DNA of 64,000 nt from the NCBI RefSeq assembly GCF_001659605.2, contig NC_035173.2, positions 14,470,945 to 14,534,944 on the forward strand. The letters run 5' to 3'. Below, piece after piece: positions 1 to 10,647 of this stretch. The translations under genes and the position numbers were made by a program. Positions within the stretch are counted from its first letter, which is position 1. Every line of letters starts with the position of its first letter. This DNA comes from Manihot esculenta. Lineage: Eukaryota > Streptophyta > Magnoliopsida > Malpighiales > Euphorbiaceae. The notes under the pieces are model-generated. The model did not search any database, was not told where the DNA came from, and worked only from the letters and a program-made list of their open reading frames with translations.

Positions 1-368
1 ACCTTTGTTCCACATGAACCATCTTCCGATCGACATCTTTTTGGGGGCCTCATCCGATGATTCCTCATCTCCAGTTTGGCCTTTCCTTTGGATTGAGTGT
101 GAATTGACTCTATCTGAGTCTTTGGGATCTCAAAGAAAGCTTACTCCCTTATTCTGGAAGCTATGAATGAGGCCTCCTCTCGAGCTTTATATTGCTCGAG
201 AGTTGCCTGCAACTTTTTGATATATTGTATCATCTACTCATTGTTCAGATTGTTAAGGTCTACCTCATTAACCATGAAAGGAGTGTTTTGTCTGCTGCCA
301 CATATGGAGGAGACAATGACTCCCTTGTTGGCAGTATACTTAGTAACAGCTCGTGAGTTTTTAGCCAT
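1..368 (-). pseudogene. Remnant of a Ty3/gypsy-type gag N-terminus
   Basis: Read on the minus strand from an ATG at 368, the frame begins MAKNSRAVTKYTANKG and runs 44 codons to a TAG. The same frame then continues through a charged, probably coiled-coil stretch (KLQATLEQYKAREEA) to another stop. The style (basic start, then Glu/Ala/Arg-rich helix) resembles gag proteins of plant Ty3/gypsy elements, but I recognise no catalytic domain, so this is inference. The remainder of the element would lie left of the window. A plus-strand ORF over the same bases looks like a shadow. The stops say it is dead. Confidence 0.33.
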
Positions 369-763
369 TTTGAGAGTAAAGGAAAATGAAAAAGTACTTT
401 TAGTGAGATGAATAGAAAATTAGGTTGAATTTACCCCAAATGAATCAAGAAAAGTTTAATGGGGATCCCGACAATAGAACCAAATCATGTGGCCGAAAAT
501 AAGCCGAAGAGTGATTGGTCAATATACAAAAGAAAGAAGGTGAGATGGTTGGCGCCTATGGGCCGCCACTCCAATACTCAAGTCAATAATTTATCATAAA
601 GGGCGAGTGTAAAAAAGTAGCTTGAGTCTAGAATGAGTGTGTAAGAATGTGTATCTTGAACTCTATGTATGCTTTACTTTTATACTGTAAGAAGATGGAG
701 TTAGTTGATAGATCTTCGAAACATCCGACTGGTACCGACTAATGGATAAAGAATACCACGATC

Positions 764-1009
764 ATAGGCATAATGGGGATTCATTAAATTCTGTCCTCTA
801 ACGGTAACTTGTGTAATAAGAGGTTTGACTGGTTCAGGAAAGAGCGAGTCTTATATCACTCTGAGCATTGATCGTTATAACGTCCAAATCTTCTTTTTCT
901 TGGGTGAGATTTTCGTGACTGGGTATCATAGCTCAGTGGGCCTTACCACATGGCTCAGTCATGTGGTAACTACTCATAGAATGCTTTGGGTGAATATTAT
1001 ATCATCAGT
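764..1009 (+). repeat. Dispersed repeat, copy 1 (partner at 8131-8377)
   Basis: This segment aligns by eye over its whole length with 8131-8377 in the same orientation. Shared blocks include taggcataatg, ctctaacggtaacttgtg and actcagtcat. Identity is roughly three quarters, so the copies are old. No ORF is conserved between them. They could be LTR pieces of one retroelement family, because the 8-kb copy adjoins gypsy-like debris, but no LTR ends are visible. Confidence 0.6.
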
Positions 1010-1010
1010 T

Positions 1011-1082
1011 CACAAAATATTGTATTTCTATGAGAAAATTATTTTTCACAAAATATTGTATTTCTATGAGAAAATTATTTTT
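1011..1082 (+). repeat. Two-copy 36-bp tandem repeat
   Basis: A 36-bp unit beginning cacaaaatattgtatttc is present twice in tandem (1011-1046 and 1047-1082) with no difference that I can see, so it is a recent local duplication. It lies at the right edge of the dispersed repeat. The rest of 1083-1870 is AT-rich with no gene I can support. Its short minus-strand ORF at 1165-1368 matches nothing I know. Confidence 0.8.
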
Positions 1083-1877
1083 CTAAGAGATTTTTTTTAG
1101 TAGGGTTTGGAGTAGTTGGAATTGGTGTCTGAATCTAAGAGATTTTTCTAAGAGATTTTTCAATTCAAGTGAAATCCATATGAATCCAGACAAAGTAGAC
1201 CAGCAATTGTGAGGAAGGAGGAGCGATGGCTTCATTGAATTGCAATATGTGAGAGGAAGAAAGAGTGTTGGTGCGTTGATCTACAGTGCGGGAGTGTTGA
1301 TTCGTCGATTGCAGTGTGTTAAAGAGCCGCCTCACTTTCAATCTAGGAGAGAGGGACTTGCCTCTCACTTCTTCGTGTTAAAAAAAACAAAAAGTTGAAG
1401 GAGAAGAGAGGAAGTTTCAATTTAACAAAGAAGTCCAATTTAGCAAATTTTCAAAATCTTTTTCCTTTCAAATTAATTCAAAAACTTTTCAAAAATAAAA
1501 TAAAAATATAAAAGACTAAATTGAACATCCTAAATAATGTAGAAATGAAATCAAACATCGAGTCGTCTTTTTTTCTTTTACTTATCAAATAACTGTGCCA
1601 GAGTTTTAACTTAAAAAATGACCCTCATATGAAATGTGAAAGCAATCTTTGCAGCGAATAATGTGAGATTCAGTAATGGCAAACCCAAGCCTAGAACTCC
1701 AAAGTTATTTCAATGCTGTTAAACTGTTTCCAACAACAGGCATTAAAAATCTCTCGAGAGGAAAGAGAAGATAAAGCCACAAGTCCACAGAGAAAATGTT
1801 GGGCAGAAAAAAGCTGCCTTTTCTTGGATCAATCAACCATTGGTTAGATCCATGATAAATCATAAAATCAGAATTTT

Positions 1878-3741
1878 TCAGAACTGTGATTTCTCATCTT
1901 CATGTATCTGGTGCAGTTTCGCTGTTCCATGGACAAGCTCCGCAGAGTTGCAAGGATTAGGAGCATAAAAGCCTCCAATGTTCACTTGCTCATATCCAAA
2001 ATCTTCAGTAGAGCAATTCAAAGGGGCATCAAGATCTCTCAACTCCAAAAAATGCACCTTATCACTTCCTTGCATTTGGTCCATGGTTGAACACCATGGA
2101 TCGCCAGAGACATTATATTCAGGTTCACCAAATCCAACCAGGTTGCTTAGGTCGGCCAAGTCGTTATAAATATCAATTCCATCTGAACAAGGATTAGCCA
2201 CATTGTTTCCACCATCTTTGATATTATCAACCTGCTTTAAAAACCACAATCAGTATCTATTTCAATAAAATTACAAGGGGTAAATAAATTATTAAAATGA
2301 ACAAATATTATTAAAATATTGTACAGCTCAAAATAGTCCATAAGAAGGGAAAATTTTAATATAGTTGATGTCAAACAATATTTCCAGCAAAAAAAAAAAA
2401 CTAGAAAAGGAAAAGCCGATATATACTTAATTTATTTCATTAGGTGGATATAATATGTCACCCAATCATGAGATGAATATTTTCCTATATAGAACAAGTT
2501 TTTATAGTAGGGAAGACGCTTTACTTTCCATTCCCATGAATCTTATAGAGAGTGTGTGAAATTTAATAGCAGGTTAGTGAGGCCATTTGAACAAAAATTT
2601 ATTCATGATTGCATAAATTACAGCAGAAGCAACACTCCAACCATGTCTGCCATGCACAAATAATACTTTCTTTGTGATGAATTTGTACCACTCAAAACTG
2701 AGATGGAAAAACATACTTAAAAATTTTTTAAAAACAATTTTCCAGTAAAGACCATTCTAGATCAGATAAGGTTACACCAAGTAGCAAACAATGACCCAGT
2801 GACTTCAATAATAAAGAACAAAAGACGGATGGTAAAAAGAGAACTGCCTAACATCCTAGCAGCGAAAATATTATGCTTCCCACTTAAAAAGAGTAGAGAA
2901 AGGTACCCACCTCATTCAGTTTAGTTTCATTTGGAATAAATGGGCTTTCCTCTGAGAAATTAGCCAACATTGCAAGAATATCATCATTCTCATTTCCAAG
3001 TTGGGGAGGCTCTGCTAATTCCACATAACTATCAGCTACCACCGCAGTAGTGTTTGAATCAGATGGCACCTCATATGGAGATCCAAAGCATGTACCATCT
3101 GGCACATATGGTGATCTAACAATGGAATTATTTTGACAAATTGGCATCGGTGCAGACATGCCAACAGAGGAAACAACCTCTGCATTATTCACCTCCTCAG
3201 CATCATCAACGTCCCAGTCTTCTTCCTTAAATGGTGCACCGTATTGGGCACCATTTCTTGGGCCAGGTCCATCCTTCTTGAATACTGAACAAAGCACATA
3301 AGCATCCTGGGCAACTCCTCTGAGATCCAACTCCTTTTCATCTAGTCTGTATTCATACATGACCCAATCAGTTCGCTCCCCTTTAGGTGCTTTACCTCTG
3401 TGAAAAACCAAGGTTTTTATCATTCCAACAACTTCATTATTGTAATGAACAGATCTATCCTTTCCTGTGGTTTTCCAATACCCCAAACCAGTTGCCCGAT
3501 TCATTCTAGTCCCGCTTGCATATTTCTTCTCCCTAGGGCAAAAGAAATACCATTTCAGATCCCCAGTCTGCAAACAAGATTTATTTGGAAGATCCCAAGG
3601 AGCAAATTTATAAATGTCAACCTCAGCAATGGCTTCAAAATGAAGGTTTTTCCCCATCACTTTTCTCTTGAGATAGTATTTAACAAGTTCAACGTCAGTT
3701 GGATGAAACCGAAAGCCAGGGGGCAGCAAAATTTTACCCAT
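1878..3741 (-). CDS. NAC-domain transcription factor, NAC082/NAC078-like (two coding exons)
   Basis: This is a plant-specific NAC transcription factor, expected to bind DNA in the nucleus. Exon 1 runs from the ATG at 3741 to 2911 and exon 2 from 2231 to the TGA at 1880-1878, which gives about 394 residues. The intron has a GTGGGT donor at 2910 and a GCAG acceptor ending at 2232, in phase 0. The NAC domain fills residues about 5-155 with its usual order of motifs: LPPGFRFHPTDVELV, DIYKFAPWDLP, WYFFCPREKKYASG, NRATGLGYWKTTGKDR, VMYEYRL and YVLCSVFKK. The following GPGPRNGAQYGAPFKEEDW is typical of the NAC078/NAC082/NAC053 branch. The acidic, Asn-rich C-terminal part would be the activation region. 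I see no C-terminal membrane segment. The start at 3741 is preferred to an in-frame ATG at 3813 because MGKILLPPGFRFHP matches the family start. The whole NAC domain lies in one exon. No stops or frameshifts are seen, so it is probably functional. Confidence 0.9.
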
Positions 3742-4830
3742 AATTGCCAAAAGAAAGTCCCACTTTGAGAGGCAGGTACTAAATCCAATATACAGTAATG
3801 CCTTTGAGCGCAATCAAGAATTATTAAGATGAAAGTGTGGTTAGCAGAAGATAACCAAATCCTATGTAGCAGTTTTGCCTTTTGCAAGACTATAGAGAAA
3901 GATGTCTAAAAGGAATCAGAATAAGCTTTTAAACAAAAGAAAAACAAAGAAAACTGACTGTCAAGTCCAATGTCGAAACAATATCTTCTGCGAAGACCAG
4001 TGTCTCCCCCGGCTCACAAATCCAAAGTCACGCCAAAGAAATGTTGAATTTTTTTTGCAGAGATTAAAAGACATTTGGTGTGCAATATAAAACCTGTTTC
4101 AAACATTATTAGGCTCACTACGCAAAGGTACTAAAAAGGTATATGAATAAAACAAGGCAACAAACGTAAATATATTATAACCAAATATTACACCAAAGAA
4201 CAAATTCAAACCCAATATTTACCCTGAAATTGCCAATAACCCTTATCCAACATAATCAAAATAATATCATCAGAAAAACTTCAAGAGCTCAGACAACACC
4301 GGACATTAAAGTTGCGAGAAAGATAGAGAATTTGAATACCGTAATTAAAATTTAAATTTCAGACAACGAAACTGCATATAAACATCAGAAACAACAAAGC
4401 ACCCGTATGTAACCAATAATAAACTAACGAAATACTACGAAATGAAATCAAAATAAAAAGAAACCCTAAATAAATTAAAATCAAATCCAAATTCTTTTCC
4501 ACAAACAGAGTCAAGACACAGAAAACACGAATAAAAGATTCATACAGCAAGAAACCAAGAAATAACAACTAAGGAATAATAAAATTTCAGAAGAAGACCC
4601 AGAGAAATCAAAAGAAAAAGAAAGAAACCTATACAGATTGAAAGAACTCCAAAATGTTTTTTCAAAAAAAGAAGAAAAGCAAAACCCAGGCAAGAAACAA
4701 AGAATCACAAGTAGCAAGAAACCCTAGAAAAATCTTACCCCAAAAGAGGACGCCGAGGCAAAGGAAAGCGAGCCGGAGAGAGAAAAAGAACGCAGGCCAA
4801 GAGAGAGAGCGCCAGGAGCGAAACGAGAAT
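3742..4830 (-). other. 5' leader of the NAC gene with a probable 645-bp intron
   Basis: Downstream of the TATA box the minus strand is rich in CTCTCT, as plant leaders often are. It reaches a strong donor (GGG|GTAAGATT, intron from 4738) followed by a T-rich stretch. A good acceptor (TTTGAAACAG|GTT, exon from 4093) then precedes a leader exon at 4093-3742. That exon contains a 37-codon upstream ORF and a second upstream ATG at 3887, whose frame overlaps the main start (to 3657). A further small intron could remove the second one. Exact splice use and transcription start are inferred, not shown. Confidence 0.55.
3961..4074 (-). CDS. Upstream ORF in the NAC leader, 37 codons (possible regulatory peptide)
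   Basis: A complete small ORF runs from the ATG at 4074 to the TGA at 3963-3961 and lies wholly inside the predicted second leader exon. Its middle (TFLWRDFGFVSRGRHWSSQ) is encoded by a noticeably GC-richer stretch than the AT-rich sequence around it, as expected for a selected peptide. From memory, the Arabidopsis relative ANAC082 carries a conserved-peptide uORF that represses its main ORF. I cannot compare sequences here, so homology is a hypothesis. If real, the peptide would stall ribosomes and limit NAC translation. Confidence 0.45.
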   Translation of the reverse strand: MSFNLCKKNSTFLWRDFGFVSRGRHWSSQKILFRHWT

Positions 4831-4853
4831 ACGCGTTGTTAGGGATTTTCCCA

Positions 4854-4861
4854 CTTATATA
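4854..4861 (-). promoter_or_regulatory. TATA box of the NAC gene
   Basis: On the minus strand the sequence reads TATATAAG, followed about 30 bases later by a CT-rich leader. That is the expected spacing for a plant core promoter and puts transcription start near 4825-4830. The hAT-like MITE begins only about 70 bp upstream, at 4930, so upstream promoter elements may lie in or beyond it. Confidence 0.55.
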
Positions 4862-4929
4862 ACAGAGGACCGTGTGAAGGACGAAAAGTAAAATATAATT
4901 GTTTTCATAAATTTTTACCCCGTTTTTAA

Positions 4930-5450
4930 CAGGGGAGAGCATAAATGGGTTTGAATTGAGAAATCGAATCAAACCAATCAATTTCAGTTTAATATTTAGT
5001 TAATTGAAATATTTGGTTCGGTTAGTATTTTTATATTTATTCGATTTTCAGTTTAATTCGGTTTAAACGTGTTAAATAATTGATAAACAGAATAATCGAT
5101 TTTATACATACTTTTATGATTTGAAATACTAATTTTATATGTATTTTTAAATTTTACATGAATTTTTATGGATTTTTAAATATTATCATTATATATTCAA
5201 ACAATATTTATTAATAAATTTACGTGAAATATTTATTAAATTATTCTACTGAAATTAAAAGTAAAAAATTAAAAAAAATTACAGATTTCAGTTTAAATCA
5301 AACCGAATTGAACCGAACCGATTTTTATCTGTTCGATTCGGTTTGGTTATATTTTTATAATCAGTTTTTTTTATTTTTAATATTTTTACAATTCGATTTT
5401 TGATTTTTTCAATTCGGTTCAAAACTGAACCGACCGATTGCGCATCCCTA
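4930..5450. mobile_element. hAT-like MITE, 521 bp, next to the NAC promoter
   Basis: The element starts CAGGGGAGAGCA and ends TGCGCATCCCTA, imperfect terminal inverted repeats of the hAT C/TAGGG type. It is flanked by an 8-bp duplication (gtttttaa at 4922-4929, atttttaa at 5451-5458; 7 of 8 match). The interior is AT-rich with many CGGTTCGGTT / AACCGAACCG blocks, is self-complementary and has no coding capacity. Relatives lie at 35308, 37001 (degraded) and 49318. Its position just upstream of the NAC TATA box means it could affect that promoter. Confidence 0.72.
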
Positions 5451-5458
5451 ATTTTTAA

Positions 5459-5870
5459 GGCATAAAATAAATAAATTTTATTATAATTATTAATATTTTA
5501 AAAATTATGAAAAAAATAAACTCTTTTTTTTTTCCAATCAATACATTACATTTGCAAGTTAAAATTTACTATAACAAATCTATTAATTCTTGTAACTTAT
5601 AAAATTACCAATTAAGAATCGAAGTTTAGCCTCTGCATTTACAAAGTTATTAATCTATGATTGAAATTCATTTAATTTGAAAAGAATAATAAAGAAATTA
5701 ACATTTTAGATTTCAAAAATCTTAGTAGGTCTATAGATTTATGTTTCCGTTTCGAACTGATAATACTGCTTCTGAAACGAACATTCTCAATGATATCCAC
5801 ACGAACGTTTCCGTATGTAGTGTTAGCTCTCTGAACAGATGGATTAGTTATGTGCTCCAAATCTGCAACA
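5459..5870. other. AT-rich intergenic stretch, nothing recognised
   Basis: The sequence is AT-rich with short homopolymer runs. Its one short minus-strand ORF (5672-5860) shows no known motif. I see no gene, RNA or clear repeat. Confidence 0.5.
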
Positions 5871-7260
5871 CATAAAACGATTACAAGAAAACGCTCCTCA
5901 CGCTTTATGTGAAGCTCTCAAAGAAGATGTTTTCTATTCACTCCTTTTCTCTCAAAATCTTTTCATTTTCACTCTTTTCTTTTTATAAAGGAGTTGTGAT
6001 CATAGTAATAGGTATATAATCGTAGATACCAATATATTTGTGCAATAAATCTTTTTTAAAAGAAAATGAAAAAACCTTTTACCTGTAACCGTTACAGATA
6101 GGCTGCAGATTTTTTTTAAAAAATATTATTATCATATAATAATTACAAATAATTAATATTAATAATAATAACATCTTTATTAATATTATTATTAATTATA
6201 CTAACGGGCTCTTAGTCCATTAATATGATATAGCACATCAATGACATTCTTTTGTATGTGACCCAATAGGTTCACATTAATTGGCCATAGACCCAGTCCA
6301 ATAAAACTCATAAATCATAAGCGATCTCTAGTAAGATATTATGACTACCCAACTAATATGAGGATCGATAGTCCGATAAAGCCTAATAAACAAAATATGT
6401 GTTAATTCCTTTGTCACACGATATCTAGTTTGAACATAAGTCATGGTCAATGTCAAACTTATAATGTTCAAATTATGATTTCTCGATCTCTAGATAGACT
6501 GTAATCAAATGATATTGATTACATTATCAATTCATTTGAGCACGGCCATACATTTCTCAGTCTCACTTATCGAAGGGCTGATAAGATATATCTCTCAAAG
6601 AGAGGGACAAATTCTATCTTGATTATTCAATATCCTCTACATAATTTCTATTATGCTCAATCATAACATTTATGATTATCCGATTAAAGATAATGTTTGG
6701 TTATGTCAAAACATAACAGTTCTTATGTTGAAATTATGACAATCTCAAATCAAAGTATTAAAACATAACTATCTTGATATTCACTTATGACAATAACCCA
6801 TATAGTGATCTCAATGTGGGTCCATCCAATACTTTATTTTCTAACAAGTATCTATGATTATTGATTTATATCAACATACACATGATCATCTCATGATTAT
6901 CAATCAATAATCATACTAGTCATATTTTATTATTATCAATATAATAATAAGTAACCAGGGATGTTAATCATTATTATGTAACATGCAAACAAATAATAAT
7001 GATAATAAAACCACTTTTATTAATAAACAAAATGACATACAAAAGATCCAAGGTAATGGTATAGGGCAAATACACTAATAGAAATATGGTAGAAGGTAGC
7101 ATAGTGAAAATGAGAGGCTACAGCTAATATAGCAATAACTGTTCCATGAAAAGTCAGACTGCATACTGCAAAGAGCATCACACACAATAGCTTAATCAAA
7201 CTCACACACAATAGATGAGAAGCCAGCTATAGATACTAAATTAATTGTTGCCAATATAGC
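5871..7260 (-). repeat. Probable old LTR of a retrotransposon, minus orientation
   Basis: Read on the minus strand this stretch lacks coding frames. It contains several aataaa-like signals near 7020, long ATG/TAA-rich non-coding sequence and phrases such as GGGTCACATA and GTCCAATAAA, which remind me of plant Ty1/copia LTRs. I cannot find matching TG...CA ends, a primer binding site or a second LTR. The call rests on general appearance and is weak. Confidence 0.28.
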
Positions 7261-8130
7261 TTGTGTTTTATTGGGCCCATATTTTGACACTCATTTAATA
7301 CCGTGCGGCACTTGATTTAAATGTTTTCTAGCCAAGTCAACCTTAAGAATCACCCGATACTCTATGAATATAAACAACCTAGTTAGTCAAGATTATATAA
7401 ACAAACAACGAAATCAACAGGTAATATTCAATCAAAAGCCTCATAATATACCTAAGAGATAAGAACTAAACATAAAAATTCAAGAACAGGCTACTTATTT
7501 TATTTCAAGGGCAAAATAGTAATTATATATTATCATCGACACAATCATTATAATAATTCTTACATCCCTTATAGACAGGGAGGACGGTCTACAAAGAGTG
7601 AAGGCATGATTCAGAAACTCCGTAGGCCTACAGTAGCCAATTGGGTGCAGCCTTTGCTGGTGGCCAACTAGTTACTCCCTCTTAAATAGTCATAGGAACA
7701 AAATGAACTATAGCAGGAGGAAACATCAATATGTCTGAGATGACATCCCCTTAATAAATAAATAAAAATGAATTATAACAAATTATCTCGACCCTTAACT
7801 TCCTACTAATTTATACTAATTTATTTTAATATTTCTTCTCTGAAACACCAGTGTAGAAAAATTACAGTTTTGGTCCCTAAAAACTCTAGGCCCTTGACGC
7901 TCCCCCACTTAAACGGTCAATGCCCTCGTCGACTAAGTTTGTTGGCCATCTTCAATCTTCTGCTAGGTTGACTCTTAATCTCAATTTAATTTGTTGAGCA
8001 AAAGGGGTTTGTTGTCACTGATCTCGACTATGGTGATTAAATTGTTGGAAAATCTTCTGTAAATGATACTAGATGTGGATACCTCACTCCTTTGCACGAA
8101 CTTATTTCCTAAACTTTGTTGACTGTTGAT
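7261..8130 (-). repeat. Gypsy-type 3' end debris
   Basis: On the minus strand around 7950-7890 the sequence reads GACGAGGGCATTGACCG and then TTTAAGTGGGGGAGCG. This resembles the end of a Ty3/gypsy pol followed by its polypurine tract. No open frame survives around it and no matching LTR is visible. The rest, about 7261-7860, is featureless AT-rich sequence with one GC-richer patch near 7570-7680 that I do not recognise. Confidence 0.3.
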
Positions 8131-8377
8131 TATAGGCATAATGAGGTTCTAATGGATTCTATCCTCTAACGGTAACTTGTGTAATAAGAGGCTTGACTAG
8201 TTCAGGAGAGGACGAGTCTTGTATTGCTTTGAGCAGCGATGGTTATGATTCTTGGATCTTCTTTTTTTTGGAGTGAGACTTTTGCAACTGAGTGTCATAA
8301 CTCAGTGGGGCCTTACCACGTGACTCAGTCATATGGTGACAGCTCATGTCATATTTTGGATGAATATTATGTCATAT
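8131..8377 (+). repeat. Dispersed repeat, copy 2 (partner at 764-1009)
   Basis: Same orientation and overall structure as 764-1009, with many point differences. The run taggcataatg opens both, and both end near gaatattat. In this copy the flanking sequence to the left looks like the 3' end of a gypsy element, which hints that the repeat is part of an LTR. Confidence 0.6.
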
Positions 8378-8748
8378 CAATTTCTATCCCAAAACTAATT
8401 TAACATATATTTTTCTACACAAAATTTTATTAATTCATATATAAATTACAATATGTAAATAAGCATATATTTACTATTTTATTGCAAATAATATAATATC
8501 CACCGACAAACTATCTCGTCTAATTAAATAGCTAAATATTACAAAATACAAATATTTATTTTTATTAATATTTTTTCATTAGTACCAATTTAACAAAAGA
8601 TAAGATTTATAAAAAAAAGTTGTACCTATATTGATGAAAAACAGCACTTCAACTTCAAAGGAAGAATTAGGAGAATGGCTTCAATGTATAGATGGTTGAA
8701 TGAGGATATTAGATAACAAGAGTTTAAAGTGAGAGATAATGAGAGTTG
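8378..8748. other. AT-rich stretch, nothing recognised
   Basis: Low-complexity AT-rich sequence without an ORF or repeat that I can name. The last 60 bp begin the purine-rich gagagataatgag pattern continued in the next feature. Confidence 0.5.
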
Positions 8749-8923
8749 AAAATGGGAGAAAATGAGCGTTGAAATTGAGAGAAAATGAGAGTTTGAAAGT
8801 GGGAGAGAATGAGAGTTCGAAAGTGGAGAAAAAAACTAATAGGGAAAGAGAATTAATTTATAACTGAGAGTGAGAAAGGGAGAAGGAGAGAGTGGATGGT
8901 GTGTGAGTGGGTAACGACTCTCT
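8749..8923 (+). repeat. Purine-rich repeat, copy 1 (partner at 10481-10647)
   Basis: This AG-rich block is built from units such as gaaaatgggagaaaatgag and gagagtttgaaagtggg and ends gtgtgtgagtgggt. It recurs at 10481-10647 in the same orientation with few differences. The second copy is cut exactly where the element A LTR sequence begins. Here the block continues into 8924-9190. Confidence 0.75.
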
Positions 8924-8954
8924 TAGTGAGAGAGAGCCATTGGGCATTTATACC

Positions 8955-9190
8955 TGCCTCAGCAGGAGGCAGGAACACCTCCTGCTCAGGGGCAAAATAG
9001 CTTCTACTATACTTTTAAAGTGTGATAGGTAGCTGTCTCGTCAGCGTGAGACAGACATGCATCCTGCTGAGGAGACAATAGGTTTTACTATGCTTTTAAA
9101 GTGTGATAGGTAGCTATCTCGTCAGTGTGAGTAGACATACCTCCTGCTGAAGGGACAAGTCAGTAGAGATTCTATGGCGCTTTAAAAGTG
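8955..9190 (+). repeat. About 80-bp tandem repeat, roughly 2.7 units
   Basis: The phrase cttttaaagtgtgatagg followed by tagct.tctcgtcag.gtga and then cctgctga.g recurs near 9008 and 9088, with a partial third unit near 9165. Each unit includes the inverted word CCTGC/GCAGG, and the copy at 8967-8990 can fold into a small hairpin. No coding frame is conserved. 9191-9760 is AT-rich with no feature I can support. Confidence 0.55.
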
Positions 9191-9769
9191 TGGTAAAACC
9201 TCTATATATCTATCGACATTACGCACTATGTGTATTTTTTTTATAAAAAATATCGCACTCTAAATATTATTTTCATAATGAAAAAAAATAAACCTACTTT
9301 ATCATACTTTTGAGGTGCGATAAGTCTTAACGCACTTCAAAAGCATGGTATTAAATGAATTCACTTTAGTTCAAGAAATTTTTTTTTCCAGACCAAGTTT
9401 TAGGTACTATTTTTTTTTTAATTTGAAAAGGCAAGTTGCCCGTAAATTTCATCGCTATTTTTTATTTTTCTTATAATGTTATAACTTTTTTATCAAAGAT
9501 GATTTATAATGTTGCTTAATATTTACTATCTAATATCTATTATTTTATCTTAAAAATATATTTATTATTTAATATACTAAATTTATTACTCGTATAGTTA
9601 TAGCATTAACTTAACTTTTGTTATAGATTCAAAATCAAATTATAAATAATTATTTTTCAATGCTTATACTATAATTTTAAATATTATTATCTTTATAGAA
9701 TCATAATTAAAATAAATATAATTTTAAGTTCAAAAAATACAAACTAATGTAAATATTTGATTGAATCAT

Positions 9770-10110
9770 AACATATGAGCCTATTTAACGAGCTTATAAA
9801 TGAACCTATTATTAAACTCTTCTACAAGCTTGCATACTACCTAACTCACAAGCTTGACAAATAAACATGTTCGCGAGCCTACTCAATAAGCCTACTCTCG
9901 AGCTTCCTCATAAATTTAAAAATCAGTCGAGCTGACGAGATTTAACGAGTCGAATATTATTAAGATTAATCTTAGTTTGTTAACTAAACAAGCCTAAAAA
10001 TTAAGTTTGAGCTCAGCTCATTTATAAAACAAATTGAGTGCAATCAAGTTTTATCAAGCCGAATCTCAAATAGTTCATGAATTGCTTGGTTTATTTACAC
10101 TCGCTATACA
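9770..10110. repeat. MITE-like repeat rich in GAGC/GCTC words
   Basis: Blocks such as gagcctatttaacgagc, tcgagcttcctcat and tttgagctcagctcat give a loosely self-complementary AT-rich element, a type common in dicots. The ends atgtaaata (about 9748) and tatttacact (about 10100) are weakly inverted. No target-site duplication was found, so boundaries and class are uncertain. Confidence 0.35.
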
Positions 10111-10153
10111 TCATAGATAATATAGTTACAACATAACAAGTCATGTACTGAAT

Positions 10154-10473
10154 GAGGTAGATATCTGGACATATCAGTTGGATTCCCATTAATGTGGACT
10201 TAGAGAAAGCTTATAATTGAGTTAGTTGGATGTTTCTCTTTGATACGTTAATTGATGTTGGACTGCCACGTGATTTTATTACTTTGGTCATGTATTATAT
10301 AACCTCTTCTTCAATGGAGTAGAGATTTAATGAAGGAATTAAGCATAGTTAGGGATTAGATAGGAAGACCTTTTCACCCTATCTATTTGCTTGTGTATGG
10401 AACGGCCAGGTCATGGTACCCTTAAAGTGGTTAGGGAGAAAAATAGAGGCTTGTGGTATTGCGAAGGGTAGCT
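10154..10473 (+). pseudogene. LINE reverse-transcriptase fragment, left copy
   Basis: This 320-bp piece matches 31611-31939 nearly base for base. Broken frames give words from a plant non-LTR retrotransposon RT (SPYLF, then a Gly-His pair and a Lys-rich stretch). It ends abruptly at 10473 (ctcaagttt), where the right-hand copy continues, and is joined to the purine-rich repeat. It is dead and truncated. Confidence 0.6.
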
Positions 10474-10480
10474 CAAGTTT

Positions 10481-10647
10481 GAAAATGGGAGAAAATGAAC
10501 ATTGAAATTCAGAGAAAATGAGAGTTTGAAAGTGGGAGAGAATGAGAGTTTGGAAGTGGAGAAAAAAAATTAATAGGGAGAGAATTAATTTATTAATGAG
10601 AGTAAGAAAGGGAGAAGGGGAGAGTGGATGGTGTGTGAGTGGGTGGC
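10481..10647 (+). repeat. Purine-rich repeat, copy 2 (partner at 8749-8923)
   Basis: Near-copy of 8749-8923 in the same orientation. It replaces the expected first 180 bp or so of the element A 5' LTR, since LTR sequence starts at 10648, directly after gagtgggtgg. The junction on its left, to the LINE fragment, shares the short word tttgaaaatggg context with copy 1, which suggests a rearrangement through microhomology. Confidence 0.7.

Noticed and set aside
163..411. Plus-strand 82-codon ORF
   Set aside because: It overlaps a minus-strand gag-like frame with more convincing composition, so I treat it as a shadow.
4359..4717. Two minus-strand ORFs of 68-69 codons in front of the NAC gene
   Set aside because: They lie inside the predicted T-rich leader intron and have only a hydrophobic low-complexity composition.
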